Below are positions 1 to 6,600 of a DNA stretch of 8,578 nt, piece by piece. Location: assembly GCA_021160245.1 (NCBI GenBank), contig JAGHCW010000056.1, forward strand, positions 1 through 8,578. The letters are read 5' to 3'. The notes beneath the pieces are model-generated. The model worked only from the letters and a program-made list of their open reading frames with translations, searched no databases and was not told the DNA's origin. Source of the DNA: a bacterium. GTDB taxonomy: Bacteria; B130-G9. The stretch's first letter is position 1, and each line of letters starts with the position of its first letter. The position numbers and the translations under genes are program-made.

Positions 1-377
1 CGGATGCGTATCAGAAGGCCAAGGAACTCGCCTCGGCCGCCCGAGAGCGTGGGCTAAGCGTCTTGGAGCTCGCCCGTATGGACGAATCGCTTAATGACGC
101 CATGCAAACGCTCTGTCCGGAGAACCTCGAGATACTCGCAGACCCCGCCCGATACATCGGCGACGCACCCACACGGGTGGAGGCGACCCGTGCTCACTGG
201 GAGTCCAAGATGCTTGACCTGCTCCAATACTTCAAGCACGAGAGACGGGTGCTGAAGAAACCACCCACCCGGCAGTTTCGCAAGCTCGCTAAGATCATCG
301 CTGACGCCGAGGCGGGCAAGAACGTCCCCGAGCAATCGATCGCCCAGTCCCGCCGCGAGATGATCGAGGGCTCGTAA
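1..377 (+). CDS. purB: Adenylosuccinate lyase-like protein, C-terminal part (5' end outside window)
   Basis: The reading frame is open from the left edge (first full codon at position 3) to a TAA at 375-377, giving 124 visible residues. The segment beginning DAYQKAKELA, then a helix, then LADPARYIGDAP followed by an arginine/valine helix, fits the C-terminal domain of adenylosuccinate lyases of the fumarase/aspartase superfamily. Those enzymes act in the cytoplasm and remove fumarate in two steps of purine synthesis. The catalytic SSxMPxKxNP loop lies upstream and is not visible, so the assignment rests only on the tail. After the usual end of this domain there are roughly 50 further charged residues (WESKMLDLLQYFKHERRVLKK onward in shortened form), longer than in many family members. 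A related lyase, such as a carboxymuconate cycloisomerase type, cannot be excluded. A TTG at 63 is not the real start, because the frame continues upstream. Confidence 0.6.
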   Translation, partial: DAYQKAKELASAARERGLSVLELARMDESLNDAMQTLCPENLEILADPARYIGDAPTRVEATRAHWESKMLDLLQYFKHERRVLKKPPTRQFRKLAKIIADAEAGKNVPEQSIAQSRREMIEGS

Positions 378-808
378 AGAGGGGATCCACGAAGGACACG
401 AGGAAGCACTGAGAGGGTGGATACTGACGGCGCCATCCCTAAAAGGGATGAACAACAGTAGCCGTGGGTTGCAACCCAGGGAGAGAAGCACCCAACAAAG
501 CAAAAAACCGCGCTGAAGGGGTGGCATAGTGGCTATTTGGCGGGTCTTTGATCTACCGCCGCACTACAGTGGCGGGCAACCCGTGTTAGGATCGAGGACT
601 TGTGAGGACTGCTGATTCCCCGCGTTTCACACGGGGCTACTCCGAGAACGAGATGACGATCAGACTCGTCTATTCGCCGGCATCTTCCGAACTGATGGCA
701 GAAGAATGGAACAGGCGAGGATTGATCAATTCTGAAAGGGGCGGCCAAGACGGATAGGAAGCACTCAAGAAGCGACAGCGAAGGCGTGTCAGACGCACCC
801 GCAAGGTG
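378..808. other. Convergent intergenic region with repeat-like hairpins, no convincing gene
   Basis: This gap separates the plus-strand lyase gene from the minus-strand methyltransferase gene, whose 3' ends face each other. It holds the palindromic element annotated at 432-525, a CGGGCAACCCG hairpin near 573-583, an imperfect CCCCG/CGGGG hairpin at 617-635, and a GCACC/GGTGC hairpin at 795-809 that touches the methyltransferase stop codon. None is followed by a clear T-run, so no rho-independent terminator is called. Short open frames exist, for example a 34-codon ATG frame at 653-757, but none shows a recognisable protein feature or a good ribosome binding site. Confidence 0.5.
432..525. repeat. 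94-bp palindromic intergenic element (REP/MITE-like)
   Basis: The ends GCCATCCCT (432-440) and AGGGGTGGC (517-525) are inverted repeats matching at 8 of 9 positions. Inside are a 7-bp hairpin CATCCCT-AAA-AGGGATG (434-450) and a perfect 14-nt palindrome TGGGTTGCAACCCA (465-478). This architecture is typical of small non-autonomous repeats that collect at gene ends, such as REP elements spread by REP-associated (RAYT) transposases. No second copy is present in the window, so the repeat status is inferred from structure only. Open frames crossing it are read-through of the palindromes and not genes. Confidence 0.5.
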
Positions 809-1825
809 CTACTGGGCGAGAATCGTCCTCGTGTTGAGCATTTCCCGATATTCCTTGATGCGATTCTTTGCAAGGCTCACGTATTCAGGGCTATTGTCGT
901 AGCCTATATAATGCCTGCCAGTCTTTATGGCGGCAATGGCGGACTGGCCGCTTCCCATGAAGGGATCGAGCACGACTTCAGCCTTGAAGGTGAACAGCTG
1001 AATCAGTCGGTAAGGCAGCTCAACCGGGAACGGAGCGGGGTGGCCTATCTTTTTGGCCCGCTGGGCCGGAAACGTCCAGAGACTTTTGGTGTATTCAAGA
1101 AATTCGTCTCTGGAGATTGTGCTTGCCCTGCGGTCTAGGGTTCGCCTTCGGAACTGCCCCTTGGAGAAGATGAGAATGTACTCGTGGATGTCCCTCAAAG
1201 TGGGGTTTGTTGCCGAGAGCCAACTTCCCCAAGCTGTTGAAGGGCTGCCGCTAGACGCCTTATTCCAGATAACCTCACCCCTCATCAGAAACCCCATCTT
1301 GACCATGCTATCGACTATGTAGGCGTGCAGCGGGAGGTACGGCTTTCTGCCCAGATTCGCCACGTTGATAGCCGCCCTGCCACCAGGCACAAGAACCCTA
1401 TAAACATCTTTCCACACCCGATTCAAAAAAGACAAATACTCCTGAAGGCTCATGTTCTCGTCGTATTCCTTGCCAACGTTATACGGGGGTGAGGTAACCA
1501 TCAAATGGACGGAGGAATCGGGCAGCTCATCCATGTTCTGACTGGACTCACACAGAATCGTATCCAGAATCCTGGGCGGAAGCGCAGTCTCACAGTACTC
1601 CTGATGTGTTTCCTGCGGCAGCCCCTCATATAGCCTGCTCGAGTAGAACCTACTTGCGTCGTGACCTATCCTACCAGGAGACCCGAACGCGCTCGTGCTG
1701 GTTCCTTTTCTGTTGGTTCGACTGCGACTCGCCGGAGCTTGGTCATTACTTCTTCCTCGCTGTGCGGCTTCATCTGCTAGCGGTATACTAGATTGCCTCA
1801 ATCTTCCCTCCAATAATCTAGCCAT
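809..1825 (-). CDS. Site-specific DNA methyltransferase of a type II R-M system (beta class)
   Basis: The 338-residue product is an S-adenosylmethionine-dependent DNA amino-methyltransferase. The catalytic motif IV, TSPPY, is at residues 111-115 and the SAM-binding motif I, DPFMGSG, is at 287-293. Motif IV preceding motif I defines the beta class, which modifies N4 of cytosine or N6 of adenine; the exact base cannot be decided from sequence. The run SSVHLMVTSPPYNVGKEY and the block around RKIGHPAPFPVELPYRLI-like residues 258-274 resemble solitary and R-M methyltransferases of the same type. The first 55 or so residues are rich in Ser, Arg and Gly and look less conserved. The ATG at 1823-1825 lies inside the restriction gene and gives a 28-bp overlap; no strong Shine-Dalgarno precedes it, so translational coupling is likely. 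Its expected role is to protect host DNA from the adjacent nuclease. Confidence 0.9.
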   Translation of the reverse strand: MARLLEGRLRQSSIPLADEAAQRGRSNDQAPASRSRTNRKGTSTSAFGSPGRIGHDASRFYSSRLYEGLPQETHQEYCETALPPRILDTILCESSQNMDELPDSSVHLMVTSPPYNVGKEYDENMSLQEYLSFLNRVWKDVYRVLVPGGRAAINVANLGRKPYLPLHAYIVDSMVKMGFLMRGEVIWNKASSGSPSTAWGSWLSATNPTLRDIHEYILIFSKGQFRRRTLDRRASTISRDEFLEYTKSLWTFPAQRAKKIGHPAPFPVELPYRLIQLFTFKAEVVLDPFMGSGQSAIAAIKTGRHYIGYDNSPEYVSLAKNRIKEYREMLNTRTILAQ

Positions 1826-2430
1826 CTGCGATATGGATCATAGTCCAGTTCGCAACGGTTCCAGTAAATCTCCACAAATCGACAGTCCTGATCGCTTAGG
1901 ACCGACTTAAGAGCCTCATTGGAGATCTCGACACCTCGAGGATTCGTGCCTGATTTAGGAAGCACCATATAGCTCTCGCTCCCCAAAGCCCTCAATGTCC
2001 TTTGCTGAGCGGCTGCCGGCAGGAAATAGAGTCCCCCCATCGAATTCCAGCATATCTGCGCCAACACGATATCGCAACGGGGGCAATAGTCCCTCCTGAA
2101 TTCAGCAGCCTTCTCTGCGTCCACGGTCCAGATCAGCTTGACGCCGCGAAATGACTTGCCGGTGATGGTCTTAATTGAGACGGGATTACCATGCACGGCC
2201 ACGTCCACTTGAGCTTCGGTCGGAGGCATTTCCATGTCCACGTTATCCTCCCCAAACTTCCACATGAACAGCGACACAATTATCCGTTCGCGAAGACTCC
2301 CAACTTCCATCCCAATCTTCCCAGCACGCGACGACTCCACCTCTGCCAGCTGAAAGAGCTTGGGGAGGCGACTCTTTATCCTCTCAACAGCCCCTGCATC
2401 CTCGAACAGATCAGATAGATGAACGCTCAA
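1798..2430 (-). CDS. ThaI-family-like type II restriction endonuclease
   Basis: This 210-residue protein sits directly upstream of a DNA methyltransferase gene and overlaps it by 28 bp, as expected for a restriction partner. Its pattern resembles the ThaI family (archetype cuts CGCG): ESSRAGKIGMEVGSLRERI at residues 32-50, VDVAVHGNPVSIKTITGK at 75-92, KLIWTVDAEKA at 98-108, and PKSGTNPRGVEIS plus the terminal YDPYRRWLDYWRED. A plausible PD-(D/E)XK-type metal site is E42 or E48, D76 and the S85-I86-K87 triad, although the usual acidic residue before the lysine is replaced by serine-isoleucine. The start is a TTG at 2428-2430; there is no in-frame ATG before the upstream TAG at 2473-2475, and the ribosome binding site is weak. 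Family membership is from recalled pattern, and the CGCG specificity is inferred. Confidence 0.75.
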   Translation of the reverse strand: MSVHLSDLFEDAGAVERIKSRLPKLFQLAEVESSRAGKIGMEVGSLRERIIVSLFMWKFGEDNVDMEMPPTEAQVDVAVHGNPVSIKTITGKSFRGVKLIWTVDAEKAAEFRRDYCPRCDIVLAQICWNSMGGLYFLPAAAQQRTLRALGSESYMVLPKSGTNPRGVEISNEALKSVLSDQDCRFVEIYWNRCELDYDPYRRWLDYWRED

Positions 2431-2487
2431 ATCAATGGTCTTTCGGCAGTTTCCATATTCAAAGTCAAAGCACTAGCTCCAACTTGT

Positions 2488-2516
2488 AATGTGCAGCCGG
2501 ACAAGCTGCTTGTCAA
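2488..2516 (-). promoter_or_regulatory. Possible promoter for the R-M pair
   Basis: In the 238-bp gap between the radical SAM gene and the nuclease gene there is a perfect minus-strand TTGACA (2516 down to 2511). A usable but poor -10 (ACATTA or CATTAC) follows at 18-19 bp spacing. The -35 overlaps an ACAAG-CTG-CTTGT inverted repeat (2501-2513), which could be an operator or chance. No controller-protein gene is present in the gap. Confidence 0.3.
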
Positions 2517-2668
2517 GCCTCCAATCGTTGGATCCTGTGGACAATGTTGGAGATGGCCCAGTGCCATTAGTTCGTCTATTGGGCTTGCTTGCCTGGTGCT
2601 TAGTCGACCAGCTCGAGCCAGGGATTCGGAGTGTATTTCCACGCGTGCGTTCGCGGCGCGGGCTGCAA

Positions 2669-4027
2669 TTAGGCCTCGCCCCTGAGCCGCATTCTGGCCT
2701 TGTTATAGATGTATGCGGGCGAGAACTTGATGATCCTGTGGGCCTTGCCAAAAAGCGCGGTTATCTCCTTTGCCGTCATACCCTCGAGCTTGACCATCGG
2801 TATCCTGACCGCTCCGAAGGCCTCGTCCGTCTGCTCGCCGAGGAAGAGGTCGTGCTCCTGGCAGTATTTGTACATGTCGGTTCCCGGGTATGGCATCGCG
2901 AGCGACATATAGATGCAGTCAAGATGAAGGCTTCTTGCGAATCTCGCCGTTGTGAGTATCTCCTCTCTCGTCTCGGTCGGGTAGCCAATGATGAACGAGC
3001 CGAGCGCGCCGATGCCGTGCTTTCTGGTCAGCTTTATCGTTTCCTTGACCTTTGACAGATTGAGCCTCTTATTGGCCATATCAAGGAGTCGCTGGGTGCC
3101 GAACTCCAGGCCAAAGAGGATAAACCTGCAGTTGGCCTTCTTCAGCCAGCGGAGCGTCTCATCGTCCAGCGAATCTGCCCGGGCGTCGCACGACCAGCCG
3201 ATGTGCGAGAGTCCATTCTCTATGTACTTCTGGCAAAACTCCTTCAGCCAGCGCTTGTTCGCGCTTATCAGGTCATCATAAGAAAAGAGCTTCGTCATGT
3301 GATAGGTATCACGCATGTAGCAAAGCTCTTTGATTACGCTGTCAACCGAGCGAAGCCTCGGGCCGCCCCACATCTGAACCGCCGCGCAGAAACCGCACTT
3401 GCCATAGCAACCGCGACCGACCATGAACGGCAAGACGAGGTCTTTTTTCGAGGCGAACCCGTGAAGTTCAAAGTAGTACTCATGGAGCGGAAGAAGGTCC
3501 AGGGCGGGATAGGGCAGGCTGTCCAGGTCTTTTATGAAGGGCCTCGGCTCGGTGACCATGGTCTCTCCGTTCTTCCGATACGTCATGCCTTTGACTTTGG
3601 ATACATCTCCTCCATTCCAAAGCGTGCTGATCAAATCGTGCGCCGTTATCTCTCCCTCCTGACGAACTAGATAATCGACGAAGGGGTTCTTCTCAACCGT
3701 CTCCCTGTGAAGCGCCGTTGCGTGCGACCCGCCAAACATCGTGATCACGTCGGGGCACTTGCGCTTGATCGCCTCGAGGTGTTTTAGCGCGCTCTGATAC
3801 GTCGGCGCTATGCACGTCGCGCCTACGACGTCGGGCTTGAGATACGAAACGTACTCCGCCACACCCTCAAAGCTGATATCTTGGACTGTCGCGTCGAGGA
3901 TATCCACCTCATAATCGCGCTCACGGAGATAGGACGCAATCGAGGCGATCCCAATCATGGGCAGCGATTGATACCTCGGCCGCTCCGTTCTTGGACTGAT
4001 AAATAGAACTCTTGGATGCGATGACAT
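2669..4027 (-). CDS. B12-binding domain radical SAM protein
   Basis: The 452-residue product has an N-terminal Rossmann-like cobalamin-binding domain (about residues 5-140, with PMIGIASIASYLRERDYEVDILD and the FGGSHAT loop). It is followed by a radical SAM core with the iron-sulfur triad C207-x3-C211-x2-C214 in GRGCYGKCGFC. The later GFIIGYPTET-type segment (343-352) and AMPYPGTDMYKYC (377-389) are typical of the BchE/P-methylase-like class. The protein probably performs radical methylation or a related cobalamin-assisted reaction; the substrate cannot be named. The DxHxxG lower-ligand motif of base-off B12 binding is not visible, as is common in this class. I place the start at ATG 4025-4027 because it is preceded by AAGAGGT at good spacing and begins the conserved fold; the ATG at 4093 adds 22 residues that look non-coding. 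It is transcribed divergently from hppA, and nothing else visible hints at its pathway. Confidence 0.85.
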   Translation of the reverse strand: MSSHPRVLFISPRTERPRYQSLPMIGIASIASYLRERDYEVDILDATVQDISFEGVAEYVSYLKPDVVGATCIAPTYQSALKHLEAIKRKCPDVITMFGGSHATALHRETVEKNPFVDYLVRQEGEITAHDLISTLWNGGDVSKVKGMTYRKNGETMVTEPRPFIKDLDSLPYPALDLLPLHEYYFELHGFASKKDLVLPFMVGRGCYGKCGFCAAVQMWGGPRLRSVDSVIKELCYMRDTYHMTKLFSYDDLISANKRWLKEFCQKYIENGLSHIGWSCDARADSLDDETLRWLKKANCRFILFGLEFGTQRLLDMANKRLNLSKVKETIKLTRKHGIGALGSFIIGYPTETREEILTTARFARSLHLDCIYMSLAMPYPGTDMYKYCQEHDLFLGEQTDEAFGAVRIPMVKLEGMTAKEITALFGKAHRIIKFSPAYIYNKARMRLRGEA

Positions 4028-4072
4028 TTTATACCTCTTACCATTGGGAAAAGCCTCTTGAGACCGAGCGCC

Positions 4073-4101
4073 GATATTGCCACCTCGAAGCACTTTGTCA
4101 A
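4073..4101 (-). promoter_or_regulatory. Candidate promoter for the radical SAM gene
   Basis: A perfect TTGACA on the minus strand (4101 down to 4096) is followed at 16-17 bp spacing by CAATAT/AATATC, a modest -10 match. Transcription would begin roughly 40 nt before the ATG at 4027, leaving room for the AAGAGGT ribosome binding site. This placement supports the shorter start, since the -10 lies inside the extension that begins at 4093. Confidence 0.4.
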
Positions 4102-4179
4102 CTCATAACGACGAAATCGGGGCGCCCTGTGATCATCTCTCTTCACCAATTGGTCTAGCCATTTGCTTGGACACTAAGG

Positions 4180-4211
4180 TTGTTGCAAAAGGGTGACGAA
4201 ACGATAGATTA
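4180..4211 (+). promoter_or_regulatory. Weak candidate promoter for hppA
   Basis: TTGCAA at 4183-4188 and TAGATT at 4205-4210 are separated by 16 bp, each matching the sigma-70 consensus at four of six positions. The start codon at 4300 would then have a leader of nearly 90 nt. I see no clear riboswitch fold in that leader. Confidence 0.25.
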
Positions 4212-4299
4212 TAGGGGAATTGAGAATGGTGGCTTCACACTGGGCTCTGCGAGATATGAGACCATTGAGAGCACACAATTTATTTGAGAGGATCGTCAC

Positions 4300-6456
4300 A
4301 TGGTTCTAAGTGCTGAGCAGCTTTTCTGGATTGCGCCCATCGGTTCGGTCGTCGCATTAATCTTCGCATTCATTTTCTATCAGCAGATAATGCAGAAGAG
4401 CGAGGGCGAGCCACAGATGATTAAAATAGCCCAAAGCGTCAGGCAAGGCGCAATGGCCTATCTCAAGCAGCAATACAAAGTCGTCGGTATTTTCTTCGCC
4501 TTCGCCTTTATAGGACTCGGCCTTCTCGCTTGGGCCGGCATGCAATCAAAATGGGTTCCGTTTGCTTTTTTCACCGGAGGATTCTTCTCCGGCTTTGCCG
4601 GCTTCATTGGTATGAAGACGGCGACCAATGCGTCTGCAAGGACAGCCTTTGCGGCGAAGACTTCCCTCAATCAAGGTCTCAACGTGGCTTTTCGCGCGGG
4701 GGCGGTACTCGGCCTCACAGTGGTTGGCTTGGGCCTATTGGACATCAGTGTATGGTTTGCGGTGCTTCGAATATGGCTAAACTACCCGCTGCATATCGTA
4801 ACGACCACGATGCTCTGCTTTGGAATGGGCGCAAGCTCCCAGGCTCTCTTCGCCAGAGTCGGCGGCGGCATCTTCACGAAAGCGGCCGATGTCGGAGCCG
4901 ACCTGGTCGGCAAGGTTGAGGCGGGCATTCCCGAGGATGATCCCCGCAATCCGGCGACTATTGCCGATAACGTAGGCGATAACGTCGGTGATGTGGCTGG
5001 GATGGGCGCAGACCTTTACGAGTCCTATTGCGGCGCCATCTTGGCAACGGCTGCACTGGGCGTAGCGGCCGGCCTGGGAATCGAGGGCGTGGTCGCGCCG
5101 CTTCTGCTCGCGGCCGGGGGCATTTTAGTCTCGATAATCGGCGTATATCTTGTGAAGACCAAGGAGGGTAGCTCACAGAAGATATTGCTCTCTGCTCTTG
5201 GAAGGGGCATTAACATCAGCTCCGCGCTTGTAGTTGTAATAGCATTAATTGTGGTTCCGCTTCTTCTTCCAGGGCATTTTGGCGTGTTCTTCGCGGTTGT
5301 CATAGGTCTTGCGGTTGGGATGATTATCGGCAAATGCACAGAATATTATACATCCAGCGCTTATGAGCCGACGAGGCGCATAGCTCAGATGGCAAAGACC
5401 GGCCCGGCCACTGTCATTATCGAGGGCTTGGGCACGGGAATGCTCTCAACAATTGTCCCGGTGCTCTCGGTCGGCCTGGGCACGGTCTTTGCGTTCACGG
5501 TAACCGGAGGGCTTAAGAATCCGGCGATGGGCCTTTACGGGATTGGCATCGCGGCCGTCGGAATGCTTTCAACTCTCGGAATAACGCTCGCAAGCGACGC
5601 TTACGGTCCCATAGCCGACAACGCCGGTGGCAACGCCGAGATGACCAATCAGCCAGAATATGTTCGGGAAAGAACCGACGCGCTGGACTCGCTGGGCAAC
5701 ACAACCGCTGCAACCGGGAAGGGATTCGCCATCGGTTCTGCCGCGCTGACTGCGCTTGCGCTTCTTGCCTCGTACATTGAGGAGGTGAAAATTGGCCTGG
5801 AGCGAATGGGTCAGGAGACGCTTAACGTGCTGGGCAGTGTTGTTCCCATTCAAGATGCGACTCTGGAACACTTCATGAATTACTATCATGTTCACCTGAT
5901 GAACCCGCGAGTGCTTATCGGGATGTTCATCGGCGCTATGCTGGCGTTCGCATTCTGCGGCATGACTCTCAAGGCGGTTGGCCGGGCAGCCGGCGCGATG
6001 GTTGAGGAGGTCCGCAGACAGTTCAGGGAGATCAAGGGGATACTTGAGGGCAAGGCGGAGCCGGATTATGCAAGATGCGTGGAGATATCGACGAAGGGCG
6101 CGCAGCGCGAGATGCTCCTGCCTTCCCTGACGGCTATCATTGCACCGATTGCTGTCGGGCTTGTGCTCGGGGTCCCCGGCGTCATGGGCCTCTTAGGAGG
6201 AACGCTCTGTACGGGCTTCTCGCTCGCAATCTTCATGGCAAACTCCGGCGGCGCATGGGACAACGCGAAGAAATATGTTGAGGAGGGCAATTTCGGTGGC
6301 AAGGGCTCCGAGGAGCACAAGGCAACCATCATTGGCGACACGGTCGGCGATCCCTTCAAGGATACATCCGGGCCGAGCCTAAATATCCTCATCAAGTTGA
6401 TGACTATGGTGAGTATCGTCGTGGCCGGACTTGTCGTCCACTACCATATCATCTAG
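4300..6456 (+). CDS. hppA: Membrane-bound pyrophosphatase, K+-dependent, probably Na+-translocating
   Basis: The 718-residue integral membrane protein has the length and order of M-PPases, which hydrolyse cytoplasmic pyrophosphate and pump Na+ or H+ outward. Substrate-binding acidic motifs are present: DVGADLVGKVEAGIPEDDPRN from residue 197, DNVGDNVGDVAGMGADLYES with D223, D227 and D231, DNAGGNAEM near 440-448, and the C-terminal GDTVGDPFKDTSGPS at 679-693. GNTTAATGKG at 466-475 has Ala470 and Gly473 where K+-independent enzymes carry Lys and Thr, so this should be the K+-dependent type. Glu241 in GADLYESY matches the membrane glutamate typical of Na+-pumping members; a Na+/H+ dual pump is not excluded. 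The ATG at 4300 is preceded by GAGAGGA at 4286-4292. The stop codon TAG lies within the terminal repeat of the adjoining miniature element, but the C-terminus has normal length. Confidence 0.95.
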   Translation: MVLSAEQLFWIAPIGSVVALIFAFIFYQQIMQKSEGEPQMIKIAQSVRQGAMAYLKQQYKVVGIFFAFAFIGLGLLAWAGMQSKWVPFAFFTGGFFSGFAGFIGMKTATNASARTAFAAKTSLNQGLNVAFRAGAVLGLTVVGLGLLDISVWFAVLRIWLNYPLHIVTTTMLCFGMGASSQALFARVGGGIFTKAADVGADLVGKVEAGIPEDDPRNPATIADNVGDNVGDVAGMGADLYESYCGAILATAALGVAAGLGIEGVVAPLLLAAGGILVSIIGVYLVKTKEGSSQKILLSALGRGINISSALVVVIALIVVPLLLPGHFGVFFAVVIGLAVGMIIGKCTEYYTSSAYEPTRRIAQMAKTGPATVIIEGLGTGMLSTIVPVLSVGLGTVFAFTVTGGLKNPAMGLYGIGIAAVGMLSTLGITLASDAYGPIADNAGGNAEMTNQPEYVRERTDALDSLGNTTAATGKGFAIGSAALTALALLASYIEEVKIGLERMGQETLNVLGSVVPIQDATLEHFMNYYHVHLMNPRVLIGMFIGAMLAFAFCGMTLKAVGRAAGAMVEEVRRQFREIKGILEGKAEPDYARCVEISTKGAQREMLLPSLTAIIAPIAVGLVLGVPGVMGLLGGTLCTGFSLAIFMANSGGAWDNAKKYVEEGNFGGKGSEEHKATIIGDTVGDPFKDTSGPSLNILIKLMTMVSIVVAGLVVHYHII

Positions 6457-6585
6457 AGGCTGTCCAATAAATGGATTCGCTGTTTGTAGGGGCGGGGCTT
6501 GGCTCCGCCCATCTATATATTTGGGCAGACACAAGGCCTGCCCCTACATGCTGCCCGCCACGTTGCACTACCCCGGGCCATCTCC
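6452..6585 (+). mobile_element. Right-truncated or decayed copy of a miniature inverted-repeat element
   Basis: The left end TCTAGAGGCTGTCCAATAA (6452-6470) is identical to the left end of the intact copy at 7481. Internal similarity continues through the stem arms TGTAGGGGC (6485-6493) and GCCCCTACA (6540-6548) to about 6585. After that the expected right terminal repeat is not recognisable. The element contains the hppA stop codon at its left edge and ends just before the probable rhomboid start. The terminal CTAG could be a target-site duplication, which would mean the stop codon was part of the original target; this is inference. Confidence 0.75.
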
Positions 6586-6600
6586 AATGACGAGGCGCCG

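Noticed and set aside
54-527. 157-codon minus-strand open frame through the lyase end and the palindromic element
   Set aside because: Half is antisense to the lyase gene and half is palindromic repeat; no ribosome binding site or protein signature.
653-757. 34-codon plus-strand ATG frame in the convergent gap
   Set aside because: Fairly protein-like composition but very short, no good ribosome binding site and no recognised match; chance is the simpler explanation.
2431-2668. Possible controller (C) protein gene upstream of the nuclease
   Set aside because: The open frames here show no helix-turn-helix pattern; only a candidate promoter and a small inverted repeat are visible.
2489-3670. 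Long plus-strand open frames opposite the radical SAM gene (2489-3055 and 3203-3670)
   Set aside because: They are antisense to a gene with clear radical SAM motifs, have biased low-quality composition and no recognisable domain, and arise from GC-rich codon use in the real gene.
4094-4299. Riboswitch or leader RNA upstream of hppA
   Set aside because: No strong paired structure or terminator/antiterminator arrangement was found by eye.
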